DNA from: Aestuariimicrobium sp. p3-SID1156
GTDB taxonomy: Bacteria; Actinomycetota; Actinomycetes; Propionibacteriales; Propionibacteriaceae
Direction of reading: 5' to 3'
Assembly: GCF_025144225.1 (NCBI RefSeq)
Contig: NZ_JALXXB010000010.1
Location: forward strand, 37,995 to 101,994
DNA length: 64,000 nucleotides
The notes under the pieces are model-generated. The model did not search any database and was not told the origin of the DNA. It saw nothing but the letters and a program-made list of their open reading frames with translations. The position numbers were made by a program, and so were the translations under genes. Shown here in pieces: positions 9,086-17,025 of the stretch (its first letter is position 1; each line of letters starts with the position of its first letter).

Positions 9086-9900
9086 GCGGCACCAGTGGGG
9101 CGCAGGTGGAAGACGTCGCCTGCGACAAAGGTCCTCACTCCCTCATGTGTCCGCACCTGCAGCGCTCCGGACTCGTCGACCCCCACCGCGCGGCCCAGGA
9201 CATTGGTCTTCTCGTCGAGTTGGACCCTGACGTCCTGCCCGATGGTGGCACACTCGCGCCCGTAGGCCTCGCGCAGGTGCCCACGCTGTGCCCAGACCTG
9301 GTAGAGCTCGGCGAGATTGTCCAGGACGCCTGACAGCACGGCGTCCTTGTCGGCATTGAGCCCGGCCCCGGCCAGCGAGGTGGCAGTGGGCACCGGTAGC
9401 TCCTCGGGGGCCAGCGCGATGTTGATGCCCACCCCCAGGACAGCGGCGGGTCCGGTGGGCGTCTCGACGCGTTCGCAGAGGATCCCGCACAGCTTCCCGG
9501 GGCCCGGTTCGCCCTGGATCAGGACGTCATTGGGCCACTTCAACACCACCCGTCCGGACGCCTGCGGGCTGGTCACCCGGACGGCTCGTTGCACGGCCAG
9601 GCCGGCGAGCAGCGCCAGCCAGGACCAGTCCGTGAAGGGGCGGGTCGGGCGCAGCAGTACCGAGAGCCCGACCGATGCGCCGGGAGGAGCCTGCCACCGA
9701 CGCTCGAAGCGGCCGCGTCCGGCGGTCTGGTGCTCGCTGATCAACGCATAGCCTTCCGGCATGCCCTCCTGGGCGGCCTGGGCGACGTCCCGGTTGGTGG
9801 AACCGGTCTCGGCCACAGTGTGCACGAGGGTCCAGAAGGAGGGCAGGGCAAGGGCGGCGCGGATGCGGCCGGCGTCGGCCGGGAGGGGTGCTGTGGTCAC
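9079..9900 (-). CDS. birA: Biotin--[acetyl-CoA-carboxylase] ligase
   Basis: Attaches biotin to the carboxyl-carrier domain of the carboxylase whose genes begin next door. Motifs: TGSTNRDV, the biotin/ATP loop HQTAGRGRFERRW, LKWPNDVLI and GVGINIAL. There is no N-terminal helix-turn-helix, so this is the monofunctional form without repressor activity. The C-terminal small domain is present. GTG 9900 is preferred because TACGGT lies 6 nt upstream; an ATG at 9924 would be upstream of the predicted transcript start. Divergent from pccB by 106 bp. Confidence 0.93.
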   Translation of the reverse strand: MTTAPLPADAGRIRAALALPSFWTLVHTVAETGSTNRDVAQAAQEGMPEGYALISEHQTAGRGRFERRWQAPPGASVGLSVLLRPTRPFTDWSWLALLAGLAVQRAVRVTSPQASGRVVLKWPNDVLIQGEPGPGKLCGILCERVETPTGPAAVLGVGINIALAPEELPVPTATSLAGAGLNADKDAVLSGVLDNLAELYQVWAQRGHLREAYGRECATIGQDVRVQLDEKTNVLGRAVGVDESGALQVRTHEGVRTFVAGDVFHLRPTGAAQ

Positions 9901-9906
9901 CGATCC

Positions 9907-9912
9907 ACCGTA
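9907..9912 (-). promoter_or_regulatory. Leaderless -10 for birA
   Basis: TACGGT on the minus strand ends 6 nt before GTG 9900. Confidence 0.45.
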
Positions 9913-9994
9913 GCGACCCGTCACCTGTGAGAGATTTCACAAACCAGCCTGTCCGGGACCGCCGGAGTGAGGTCACTCGAGCTGGGGCGGGCGC

Positions 9995-10000
9995 TAAGGT
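9995..10000 (+). promoter_or_regulatory. Leaderless -10 for the carboxylase beta gene
   Basis: TAAGGT ends 6 nt before the ATG at 10007; no ribosome-binding sequence is present. Confidence 0.5.
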
Positions 10001-10006
10001 CAGCAC

Positions 10007-11590
10007 ATGGACATCGACATCCACACCACCTCCGGCAAGATCGCCGATCTGGGGCGTCGAATTGACGAAGCCGTCAACGCCGCGTCCCCGGCAGCCGTCG
10101 AGAAGCAGCATGCCAAGGGCAAGATGACCGCAAGGGAGCGGGTGCTGGAACTCCTGGACGAGGGTTCTTTCGCCGAGCTGGACCAGTTCTCGCGCCACCG
10201 CTCGACGGCCTTCGGCATGGAGAAGAAGCGCCCCTACGGTGACGGCGTCGTCATCGGCATGGGCTCCATCCATGGCCGCCCGGTCTGCGTGTTCAGCCAG
10301 GACGTCGCGATCTTCGGCGGCGCCCTGGGCCAGGTCTACGGCGAGAAGATCGTCAAGATCATCGACTTCGCCATCAAGACCGGCTGCCCCCTGATCGGCA
10401 TCAACGAGGGTGGTGGTGCGCGCATCCAGGAGGGTGTGGTCTCGCTCGGCCTCTACGGTGAGATCTTCCGCCGCAACACCCACGCCTCGGGTGTGATCCC
10501 GCAGATCTCGCTCATCATGGGCGCTGCGGCCGGTGGCCACGTCTACTCCCCCGCCCTGACCGACTTCATCGTCATGGTCGACCAGACCTCCCAGATGTTC
10601 ATCACCGGCCCCGACGTCATCAAGACCGTCACCGGTGAGGACGTCACCCTCGAGGAGCTCGGCGGAGGCCGCACCCACTCGCAGAAGTCGGGTACCTGCC
10701 ACTACCTTGCGGCCGACGAGCACGATGCCCTGGAGTACGTCCGCGACCTGATCAGCTACTTGCCCCAGAACAACCTGGAGGAGCCCCCGGTCTACGAGGA
10801 CGCCGAGGTCGACCTGACCATCACCGACCACGACCGCCAACTCGACACGATCATCCCCGACTCGCCGAACCAGCCCTATGACATGCGGATGGTCATCGAG
10901 ACGGTGTTGGACGACGACGAGTTCCTGGAGGTCCAGGAGCTCTACGCCGGCAACATCATCTGCGGCTTCGGACGCATCGAGGGACGCCCGATCGGCGTCG
11001 TCGCCAACCAACCCTCGGTCTTCGCCGGCTGCCTCGACATCAACGCCTCGGAGAAGGCCGCCCGATTCATCCGCACGTGTGACGCCTTCAACATCCCGGT
11101 GCTGACCTTCGTCGACGTCCCCGGCTTCCTGCCCGGCACCGACCAGGAGTACAACGGCATCATCCGCCGCGGGGCGAAGCTGATCTACGCCTACGCCGAG
11201 GCCACCGTCCCGCTGGTCACCGTCATCACGCGCAAGGCCTATGGCGGCGCCTACGACGTCATGGGCTCCAAACACCTGGGTGCCGACGTGAACCTGGCGT
11301 GGCCGACCGCCCAGATTGCGGTCATGGGCGCCGAGGGCGCGGTCAACATCCTCTACAAGAGGGAATTGGCCGCCATCGAGGACCCGGAGGCCCTGGCCGC
11401 CCGGCGCGCCGAACTCATTCAGGAGTACAACGACGAGCTGGCCAACCCCTATGTCGCCTCCGAGCGTGGCTACGTGGACCAGGTCATCTACCCCCACGAG
11501 ACCCGCGCCGAGATCATCCGCGTCCTGCGCCTGCTCCGCAACAAGCGCGAGACCCTGCCGCCCAAGCGCCACGGCAACATCCCGCTCTGA
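10007..11590 (+). CDS. pccB: Acyl-CoA (propionyl-CoA) carboxylase beta subunit, carboxyltransferase
   Basis: Transfers the carboxyl group from carboxybiotin to acyl-CoA, probably propionyl-CoA, to give methylmalonyl-CoA. At 527 residues it is a full-length two-domain carboxyltransferase: [12 protein letters not shown] at the N-terminus, [10 protein letters not shown] and [15 protein letters not shown] (first oxyanion site), and [17 protein letters not shown] (second site). It resembles both AccD5/PccB and the 12S subunit of propionibacterial transcarboxylase. The epsilon subunit directly downstream and the separate biotinylated alpha subunit at 17 kb favour the carboxylase. Start codon is set by a -10 six nt upstream. 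Confidence 0.93.
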   Translation: MDIDIHTTSGKIADLGRRIDEAVNAASPAAVEKQHAKGKMTARERVLELLDEGSFAELDQFSRHRSTAFGMEKKRPYGDGVVIGMGSIHGRPVCVFSQDVAIFGGALGQVYGEKIVKIIDFAIKTGCPLIGINEGGGARIQEGVVSLGLYGEIFRRNTHASGVIPQISLIMGAAAGGHVYSPALTDFIVMVDQTSQMFITGPDVIKTVTGEDVTLEELGGGRTHSQKSGTCHYLAADEHDALEYVRDLISYLPQNNLEEPPVYEDAEVDLTITDHDRQLDTIIPDSPNQPYDMRMVIETVLDDDEFLEVQELYAGNIICGFGRIEGRPIGVVANQPSVFAGCLDINASEKAARFIRTCDAFNIPVLTFVDVPGFLPGTDQEYNGIIRRGAKLIYAYAEATVPLVTVITRKAYGGAYDVMGSKHLGADVNLAWPTAQIAVMGAEGAVNILYKRELAAIEDPEALAARRAELIQEYNDELANPYVASERGYVDQVIYPHETRAEIIRVLRLLRNKRETLPPKRHGNIPL

Positions 11591-11600
11591 GGTGACCACG

Positions 11601-11861
11601 GTGAGCAACACGACTGCACACGACGTGACCGGGAACGAGGACAGGGTCGAGGCTGCGACCCCCGCCTTCGCCGTGACCAAGGGCAACCCGACCGACGAGG
11701 AGATCGGGGCAGCGATGACGGTGCTGGCCATCGCGCTGGCTCCGCGCCCCAATCCGCGTGCCGCCAGCGACCGACCGGTCGTCGGTGGCTGGAACTCCTA
11801 CCACCGGGTCACCCGCCGCGAGCACATCACCGGACCCGGCGCCTGGACCGCCCGTTGGTGA
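11601..11861 (+). CDS. accE: Acyl-CoA carboxylase epsilon subunit
   Basis: Small actinobacterial subunit that bridges alpha and beta subunits of long- and short-chain acyl-CoA carboxylases. The 86-residue product has a variable N-terminus and the characteristic FAVTKGNPTDEEIGAAMTVL helix, followed by a basic tail ending near W-x-x-x-x-R motifs. GTG 11601 is chosen because GAGGTG from the end of pccB lies 5-6 nt upstream; GTG 11592 would add three residues. It begins 10 nt after pccB, so the two are co-transcribed. Confidence 0.88.
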   Translation: MSNTTAHDVTGNEDRVEAATPAFAVTKGNPTDEEIGAAMTVLAIALAPRPNPRAASDRPVVGGWNSYHRVTRREHITGPGAWTARW

Positions 11862-11907
11862 TCCCACGCCGGGAGCCTTCGGCGTCGGATGCGTTTGGCC
11901 TGATCGC

Positions 11908-11929
11908 CACACCGACCCGAAGGGGTGTG
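11908..11929 (+). terminator. Possible hairpin after accE
   Basis: CACACC and GGTGTG arms around a 10-nt loop follow a second weak pair (ACGCCG/CGGCGT at 11866-11885). Neither has a T-tract. They are the only structure in the 105-bp gap before the DUF937 gene and may reduce read-through. Confidence 0.25.
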
Positions 11930-11966
11930 CCACGCTGGTGCGACAAGCCCCACGAAAGGCACATCC

Positions 11967-12698
11967 ATGACGCTCGCGAACGAGATCCTTGGCCGCATCG
12001 ACACCGCGCAGCTGGCGCAGGCGGTCGGCACCGACCAGGCCAGCGCCGAGGCTGCTGCCCGAGACGCCGTGCAACTGCTGCTCGGTGGCATGCACCGCAA
12101 TGTCCAGTCCCCCCAGGGCGAGTCGGCCCTGGCCGGTGCATTGGAGGACCACGCGCGACAGAGCTCGCTGTTCGAGCGTGGTGACGTCAACCTCGACGAG
12201 GTGGACGTCAACGACGGCTCCCGGATCGTGGATCACGTGCTGGGCACCGATGACGTCACCTCCCTGGACGCCGCCCACTTCGGCGGGCTGCAGGCTGCCT
12301 CCGGGCAGGACGCCCAGCTGCTCAACAAGGTGGTCAAGTACCTCGCGCCGCTGGTGTTGGCCTACATCGCCAAGCAGATCACCGCGAACCAGGGCTCGAT
12401 CCTGGACAAGGCGAAGAACGACCCCCAGGGTGGCGGCGGCATCCTCGGCCAGATCCTGGGTCAGGTGCTCGGCGGAGGCCAGTCCGTCCCGCAGACCTCC
12501 CCGGCCCAGCCTGCCCAGCCGACCCAGCCTGCCCAGCCCACCGTGCCGGTGGACTCGAACTCCGGTGATGGCGAGCTGCGCATCGACCTCGGCGACGAAC
12601 CCTCGACCCGCGATGCCCAGCAGCGCCAGGCCCCCCAGCAGGATGGTCGCGGCGGCGGCATCCTCGGCCAGATCCTGGGAGGCATGTTCGGACGCTGA
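11967..12698 (+). CDS. DUF937 family protein with Gly-rich repeats
   Basis: Function unknown. Residues 1-150 form a helical DUF937-type domain (early LANEILGRIDTAQLAQAVG, then DGSRIVDHVLG). A low-complexity region follows with AQPAQPTQPAQPT. The segment GGGILGQILG occurs twice, near residues 157-166 and 230-239, each encoded by nearly identical DNA (about 12436-12460 and 12655-12680). The ATG has a GAAAGG site 7 nt upstream. It interrupts the usual accE-maf order, so it looks like an insertion into a conserved operon, but codon use is unremarkable. 243 residues. Confidence 0.75.
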   Translation: MTLANEILGRIDTAQLAQAVGTDQASAEAAARDAVQLLLGGMHRNVQSPQGESALAGALEDHARQSSLFERGDVNLDEVDVNDGSRIVDHVLGTDDVTSLDAAHFGGLQAASGQDAQLLNKVVKYLAPLVLAYIAKQITANQGSILDKAKNDPQGGGGILGQILGQVLGGGQSVPQTSPAQPAQPTQPAQPTVPVDSNSGDGELRIDLGDEPSTRDAQQRQAPQQDGRGGGILGQILGGMFGR

Positions 12699-12718
12699 TC
12701 CGTTCCGCCCGCGCTGGA

Positions 12719-12724
12719 TAGGCT
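12719..12724 (+). promoter_or_regulatory. Leaderless -10 for maf
   Basis: TAGGCT ends 6 nt before GTG 12731, within the 32-bp gap after the DUF937 gene. Confidence 0.5.
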
Positions 12725-12730
12725 GAGGCC

Positions 12731-13366
12731 GTGCGCTTCATCCTGGCCTCGAAATCCCCCGCCCGCCGAGAGACCCTGCGCCGCGCCGGGCTGCGGCCCG
12801 AAGTGCTGGTCTCCGGCGTGGACGAGGACCGCGTCCACGCCGACAAACCCGCCGACCTGGTGGCACTGTTGGCCGAAGCGAAGGGGGATGCGGTCGCGGC
12901 GACCCTGCGCGTCCACGAGCCCACCGCGATGGTGGCCTGCGACTCCCTGCTGGAGTTCGAGGGCCGGCCGAACGGCAAGCCGGGGTCCGCGCAGGAGGCC
13001 ATCGCACGCTGGAAGCGGATGCGCGGGCAGAGCGGCGTGCTGCACACCGGTCACCAGGTCTCGGTCTGGGTACACGGCCAGGACGACAACTGGGTGCGTA
13101 CCACGATGACCCGGGTGGCCTCGACGACGGTGACCTTCGCCGACCTGACCGACGCCGAGATCGCCGCCTATGCCGCCACCGGCGAGCCGGAGCGCGTCGC
13201 AGGCGGCTTCACCACCGATGCCTATGGCGGACCCTTCGTGACCCGGATGTCGGGCGACCCGCACAATGTCGTCGGGATCTCGCTGCCCCTGGTGAGACAG
13301 ATGCTGCTGGACCTGGGTGTGCAGTGGCATACCCTGTGGCCGAAGGTGACCCTGCCTGATGAGTGA
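12731..13366 (+). CDS. maf: Maf-family nucleoside triphosphate pyrophosphatase
   Basis: Hydrolyses non-canonical or modified NTPs (dTTP/UTP or 7-methyl-GTP, depending on subfamily) to the monophosphates. The N-terminal signature ILASKSPARRETLRRAG, the catalytic Asp region MVACDSLLEF and the ending GDPHNVVGISLPLVRQ are all present. 211 residues is normal. GTG start with a leaderless -10. It overlaps the next gene by 8 nt. The accE-maf-accA order is conserved in mycobacteria. Confidence 0.92.
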   Translation: MRFILASKSPARRETLRRAGLRPEVLVSGVDEDRVHADKPADLVALLAEAKGDAVAATLRVHEPTAMVACDSLLEFEGRPNGKPGSAQEAIARWKRMRGQSGVLHTGHQVSVWVHGQDDNWVRTTMTRVASTTVTFADLTDAEIAAYAATGEPERVAGGFTTDAYGGPFVTRMSGDPHNVVGISLPLVRQMLLDLGVQWHTLWPKVTLPDE

Positions 13367-14447
13367 TGTGCCCGCTGAGCCCCTGCTGCAGGAGGCCGTC
13401 GTTGAGCGCGTCGCGGCAGCGATCGGGGACCAGTGGTGCTCGGCTGCCAGCGTGGTGGTGCTGCACGAGGGACGGGTGCTGGCCCGCCATGGGAGCGGGG
13501 TGCTGGGTCGTATCGGCGATGATGGTCAGGCGCTTGCCGACCCGCAGCCCTCCGACATCCACACCTGGTTCGACCTGGCCTCGGTGACCAAGGTCTTCTC
13601 GGCCGTCACTTTGCTGACCCTCGTGGAGCGGGGTGTTCTCGGTCTGGACGCCCCCATCGGCGTCCACCTGCCCAGCTTCGCCGACGGCGAGCGGTCCCAG
13701 GTCACCCTGCGGATGCTGCTCAGCCACACCTCCGGTCTTCCTGCCCAGTGGTGGGGGTGGCGGACACCCCTGGGGGCGGCGGGTCGCGAGGAGTTGCTCG
13801 AGGACCTGCTGGCAACCCCGCTGGTGCACGCCCCGGGCAGCGCCTGGGAGTACTCCTGCGTCGGCTACAACACCGCGATGGCTCTCGCCGAAGGGGCAAC
13901 GGGACGCCCCTGGGCGGAGCTGGTGGCTTCGTTGGTGCTCGAGCCGTTGGGGCTGGGTGACCACATCGCCTTCGTGCCCGGTGGGTTGGTGGCCGCGACC
14001 GAGTACCAGCCGGAACTGGGCCGCGGGGTGGTGCAGGGCGTGGTCCATGACGAGTCGGCCTGGTCACTGGGAGGCGAGTGCGCGAACGCAGGACTGTTCG
14101 GCGCCGCCGATGGGCTGGCCCGGTTCGGTGAGCTGGTGCTGCTGGACCAGTTGCCCTGCTCCAGCCTCCCACTGTTCGAGAACGCGCTACCCGAGGGGAT
14201 GACGCTCGACGTCGCCGGCCATTCGCTCGGCCTGCGGATCGCAGAGGAATGGATGCACTCCCCGCAGGCCCGAGGACACACCGGTTTCACCGGGACCTCG
14301 CTGATGGTGGATCGTTCCCTCGGCCTGGTCGTGGTGGTGCTGGCCAACCGGGTGCACCCGAGACGGTCTGCCGAGCAGATGCACCGGCTGCGCCAGGAGG
14401 TTTCAGGGCTGGCGGTGACGGCGGTCAGGGCTTCCGACGCAGGGTGA
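13359..14447 (+). CDS. Serine hydrolase of the beta-lactamase class C / esterase family
   Basis: The 362-residue protein carries the nucleophile motif SVTK (75-78), SHTSGLP, and the third motif as HTG in the text GHTGFTGTSLMVD. The middle motif, usually YxN or YSD, reads YSC here, so the usual Asn/Asp is a Cys. No signal peptide is visible, which suggests a cytoplasmic esterase or peptidase rather than a secreted beta-lactamase. It overlaps maf by 8 nt and ends 23 nt inside the convergent lipoprotein gene. Substrate unknown. Confidence 0.85.
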   Translation: MSDVPAEPLLQEAVVERVAAAIGDQWCSAASVVVLHEGRVLARHGSGVLGRIGDDGQALADPQPSDIHTWFDLASVTKVFSAVTLLTLVERGVLGLDAPIGVHLPSFADGERSQVTLRMLLSHTSGLPAQWWGWRTPLGAAGREELLEDLLATPLVHAPGSAWEYSCVGYNTAMALAEGATGRPWAELVASLVLEPLGLGDHIAFVPGGLVAATEYQPELGRGVVQGVVHDESAWSLGGECANAGLFGAADGLARFGELVLLDQLPCSSLPLFENALPEGMTLDVAGHSLGLRIAEEWMHSPQARGHTGFTGTSLMVDRSLGLVVVVLANRVHPRRSAEQMHRLRQEVSGLAVTAVRASDAG

Positions 14448-14853
14448 GCCCGGCGAGTTCGGGGCTGGTGGTCACCGCCCCCTCCCAGCCTTGCACAAGG
14501 AAGGTCATCGAGCCCTCGCGGGAGACGACCTCGCGCAGCCCGAGGGCGTCCCGATGCTCGGAGAGATAGGTGACCAGACGCCGACCGTCCGCCGAGGCGA
14601 CCACCAACGTGACGACATTCGGCTGATCGATCGTGCGCAGGGCGACGATGTCGGCGGGGATCGAGAACCCGGCGGGCCCGTTCCGGATACCGCGGTCGGA
14701 GAGCAACTGTCCGCCGTCAGGAGCGCTGGCCCGCGGCGTGCTGGAGGGCGCCGGCTCGCTGGCAGGCGCTGAGCAGCCGACCGTGGTCGCCGCCACGGCA
14801 CAGGCCACAGCGATCGCCAAGCCGCGAACAGCGGTTGGCACAGGAGTGGTCAC
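14425..14853 (-). CDS. Small putative lipoprotein
   Basis: No family recognised. 142 residues with a signal peptide and a lipobox-like TVGC near residue 27, followed by a Ser/Pro/Ala linker and a compact domain with DIVALRTI, VTLVVASADGRRLVTYL and MTFLVQGWEGAV. The domain may be a small beta-rich fold, exported and lipid-anchored. GTG 14853 lies 8 nt after a TAGGCT -10; GTG 14859 is too close to it. It ends inside the serine hydrolase gene. Confidence 0.7.
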   Translation of the reverse strand: MTTPVPTAVRGLAIAVACAVAATTVGCSAPASEPAPSSTPRASAPDGGQLLSDRGIRNGPAGFSIPADIVALRTIDQPNVVTLVVASADGRRLVTYLSEHRDALGLREVVSREGSMTFLVQGWEGAVTTSPELAGLTLRRKP

Positions 14854-14861
14854 GAGCACCC

Positions 14862-14867
14862 AGCCTA
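14862..14867 (-). promoter_or_regulatory. -10 for the lipoprotein gene
   Basis: TAGGCT on the minus strand, 8 nt before GTG 14853; same hexamer as at maf, purN and mdh. Confidence 0.4.
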
Positions 14868-14870
14868 ACC

Positions 14871-16196
14871 TCAGACGTGCTCAAGGAAGTCGCGCAGCAT
14901 CCGGGAGCCACCCTCGACCTGGCTGACCGGGACGCGCTCATCGACACCGTGATAGCCAGCGGCGACGCGCCCTTGCGGGTCAGGTGGGGCGGGGGTGAAG
15001 CCGTAGGTGTCCATGCCGAGCGGCGCGAAAGCCTTGTTGTCGGTACCCCCGCCCATGCAGCCGGGAATGACGATGCCCTCGGGGTCGTGGCGGTGGATGC
15101 ACGCGACCATTGCCTCCCACCACTCCCCCGTGATGGGCGATTCCAGCGGCGCGCCGCGAGTGGTGTACTCCCATTCGACCTGGTCACCGAGCAGCTCGCG
15201 AAGGGTCTGGTCGACCAGCTCGACGGTCCCGGGCGGACAGCGGACGTCGACCTCGGCGATCGACTCCCCGGGCACCACGTTCACCTTGTACCCGGCCCTG
15301 AGCACGGTTGGCGTGGCCGAGGGGCGAATGGTCCAGCGCATCGGGCCGGCCACCTCGGGGCCCAGCCAGTCGACGAACCCACCCATCGACTCCTCGTCGG
15401 CGCTGTCCAGGGGGTGGCCGAGCGCGGCAGCCAGTTGCTCATAGTGCGCGCGGACCACCGTGCTCATCGTCAGCGGCCACCGGTGCGAGCTGAGGCGGTG
15501 GAGTGCCCCCACCAGACGGCTGACCGCGTCCTGGCCCGAGGGACGTGACCCATGCCCTGAGGTGCCGGTGGCACGCAGGCGGAGGTGCATGGTGCCCCGC
15601 TCACCGGCGTTGATGGTGTAGACGTTCACCCGACGCTCATCGAGCCCGGTCAAGGTCTGGCACATGCCGCCGTCCTCGCCGATCGCCAGTTCGAGGCCCT
15701 CGAACAGGTCGGGGTGGTCGCGGGCCAGCCACTGGGCGCCGTAGGCGCCGCCGTCCTCCTCGTCGGCCACGAAGGCCATGACCACGTCGCGACGGGGGCG
15801 CGTCCCTTCGGCGCCCCACGCCAGCAGGGTGTGCACCATGCACGCGGCTGACCACAGCATGTCCTGGGCGCCTCGCCCCCACACGTAGCCCTCAGCCACC
15901 ACCGCCCCGAACGGGGGAACGCTCCACTGCTCCGGCTCGACCGGGACGACGTCGGTGTGCGCATGCACCAGGACCCCGGGCAGGTCGGGCTCCGAGCCCG
16001 GCACCCGGATGACCAGGTTCAGGCGATCGGGGGCATCCTGGCGGTGCAACAACTGGGGCTCCCAGCCCGCCGCGCGGAGCAGGCCGGCGATCCAGAGCAC
16101 ACACTCTCGCTCACCCGCGCTGCGTCCATCGCCGTGGTTCGAGGTGTCGAAACGGACCAGCGTCTGGAGGAGCTCAACCGGACTGGGAACACTCAC
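14871..16196 (-). CDS. M20-family metallopeptidase (dipeptidase/deacylase)
   Basis: Zinc-dependent hydrolase of the M20/ArgE/DapE clan. The first metal motif is GVLVHAHTDVVPV, followed by WGRGAQDMLWS (bridging Asp) and FVADEEDGGAYGA (catalytic Glu-Glu). GTSGHGSRP marks the dimerisation lid domain, and GGGTDNKAFAP with a late His completes the site. The natural substrate cannot be deduced; M20 members of similar length cleave peptides or acyl-amino acids. Start GTG 16196 gives 441 residues, with CAGGCT 6 nt upstream. The frame is open to 16247. Confidence 0.88.
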   Translation of the reverse strand: MSVPSPVELLQTLVRFDTSNHGDGRSAGERECVLWIAGLLRAAGWEPQLLHRQDAPDRLNLVIRVPGSEPDLPGVLVHAHTDVVPVEPEQWSVPPFGAVVAEGYVWGRGAQDMLWSAACMVHTLLAWGAEGTRPRRDVVMAFVADEEDGGAYGAQWLARDHPDLFEGLELAIGEDGGMCQTLTGLDERRVNVYTINAGERGTMHLRLRATGTSGHGSRPSGQDAVSRLVGALHRLSSHRWPLTMSTVVRAHYEQLAAALGHPLDSADEESMGGFVDWLGPEVAGPMRWTIRPSATPTVLRAGYKVNVVPGESIAEVDVRCPPGTVELVDQTLRELLGDQVEWEYTTRGAPLESPITGEWWEAMVACIHRHDPEGIVIPGCMGGGTDNKAFAPLGMDTYGFTPAPPDPQGRVAAGYHGVDERVPVSQVEGGSRMLRDFLEHV

Positions 16197-16224
16197 CCGC
16201 CCAGCCTGCCATGTCCGACAGGGG

Positions 16225-16839
16225 TCAACCGCGTCGCTTCCGAACAACGGCGGCCCGGTAGGTGGAGACCGTCGGGTCGCCGGTCACCCAGAACCGCCAG
16301 GGATGCGCTTCGGCGTCACCCCCGGCCCCGGACACCCCCACCCGAGGACCACTGGAGATGTCCCCGGGGGGTACCTCGGGCAACTCCAGGGCTACGGTGT
16401 GCCCGTCGATGGGATGGCCGCTGAAGGAGCCGTCCAGTCCCAGACAGGAGGCCAGTCGCGCCGGTCCCCGGGCCAGGTCCACATCGCGCTTCGCTGCGGG
16501 ACGCCGGGAGCGGGCGACCTCCAGCCCTTCCACCACGCGTCCGCCACGCACCAACACGGCAGAGGCGCGGCCATCGCTGCCGGTGACGATGTTGGCGCAC
16601 CAGTGCATGCCGTAGCTGAAGTAGACGTAGAGGTGACCGGCCGGCCCGAACATCACTCGGGTCCGAGGTGTGGGCCCCCGGTAGGCGTGCGAGCCGGGAT
16701 CCTTCGCGCCGTCGTAGGCCTCCACCTCGGTCAGCTCAACCGACACCAGCTCCCCATCCACGACCGTCCGTAGCCGCGCCCCCAGCAGCGCAGGCGCCAC
16801 CTCGAGCACGGGTCGGGACAGCAACTCAGGTCCGGGCAT
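16225..16839 (-). CDS. mpg: 3-methyladenine (alkyladenine) DNA glycosylase
   Basis: Removes alkylated purines from DNA, starting base excision repair. The 204-residue protein matches the AAG/Mpg family: [18 protein letters not shown] supplies the catalytic Glu and flipped-base pocket, [19 protein letters not shown] the DNA-intercalating and active-site His/Tyr region, and [13 protein letters not shown] the later conserved block. ATG 16839 is 6 nt after CAGAAT. Downstream of it on the same strand, 28 nt away, is the M20 gene. Confidence 0.93.
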   Translation of the reverse strand: MPGPELLSRPVLEVAPALLGARLRTVVDGELVSVELTEVEAYDGAKDPGSHAYRGPTPRTRVMFGPAGHLYVYFSYGMHWCANIVTGSDGRASAVLVRGGRVVEGLEVARSRRPAAKRDVDLARGPARLASCLGLDGSFSGHPIDGHTVALELPEVPPGDISSGPRVGVSGAGGDAEAHPWRFWVTGDPTVSTYRAAVVRKRRG

Positions 16840-16845
16840 CGCCCC

Positions 16846-16851
16846 ATTCTG
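16846..16851 (-). promoter_or_regulatory. Leaderless -10 for the alkyladenine glycosylase
   Basis: CAGAAT on the minus strand, 6 nt before the ATG. The same hexamer with the same spacing precedes lpdA. Confidence 0.4.
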
Positions 16852-16958
16852 GACCGTCCATGGGCTGTCGGGGGCACGGGACAGTGAAGATTGCCACACT
16901 TGGGACAACTCGCGTCCCAGCCCCGGACTGCTGGTGGAGCCCTGCGCACGGATACCTT

Positions 16959-16964
16959 TAGACT
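16959..16964 (+). promoter_or_regulatory. Probable -10 for the carboxylase alpha gene
   Basis: TAGACT lies about 62 nt before the start; the leader carries a strong GGAACGGAGG ribosome site. No clear -35. Confidence 0.4.
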
Positions 16965-17025
16965 CCTGCACAGAGGTGGCCAACGGGGGCCACGGGCCCG
17001 TGCGCCGGGCGGAACGGAGGTCATG

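Noticed and set aside
9527..11752. A 741-codon minus-strand frame across pccB
   Set aside because: Shadow of the carboxylase beta gene, which has all family motifs on the plus strand.
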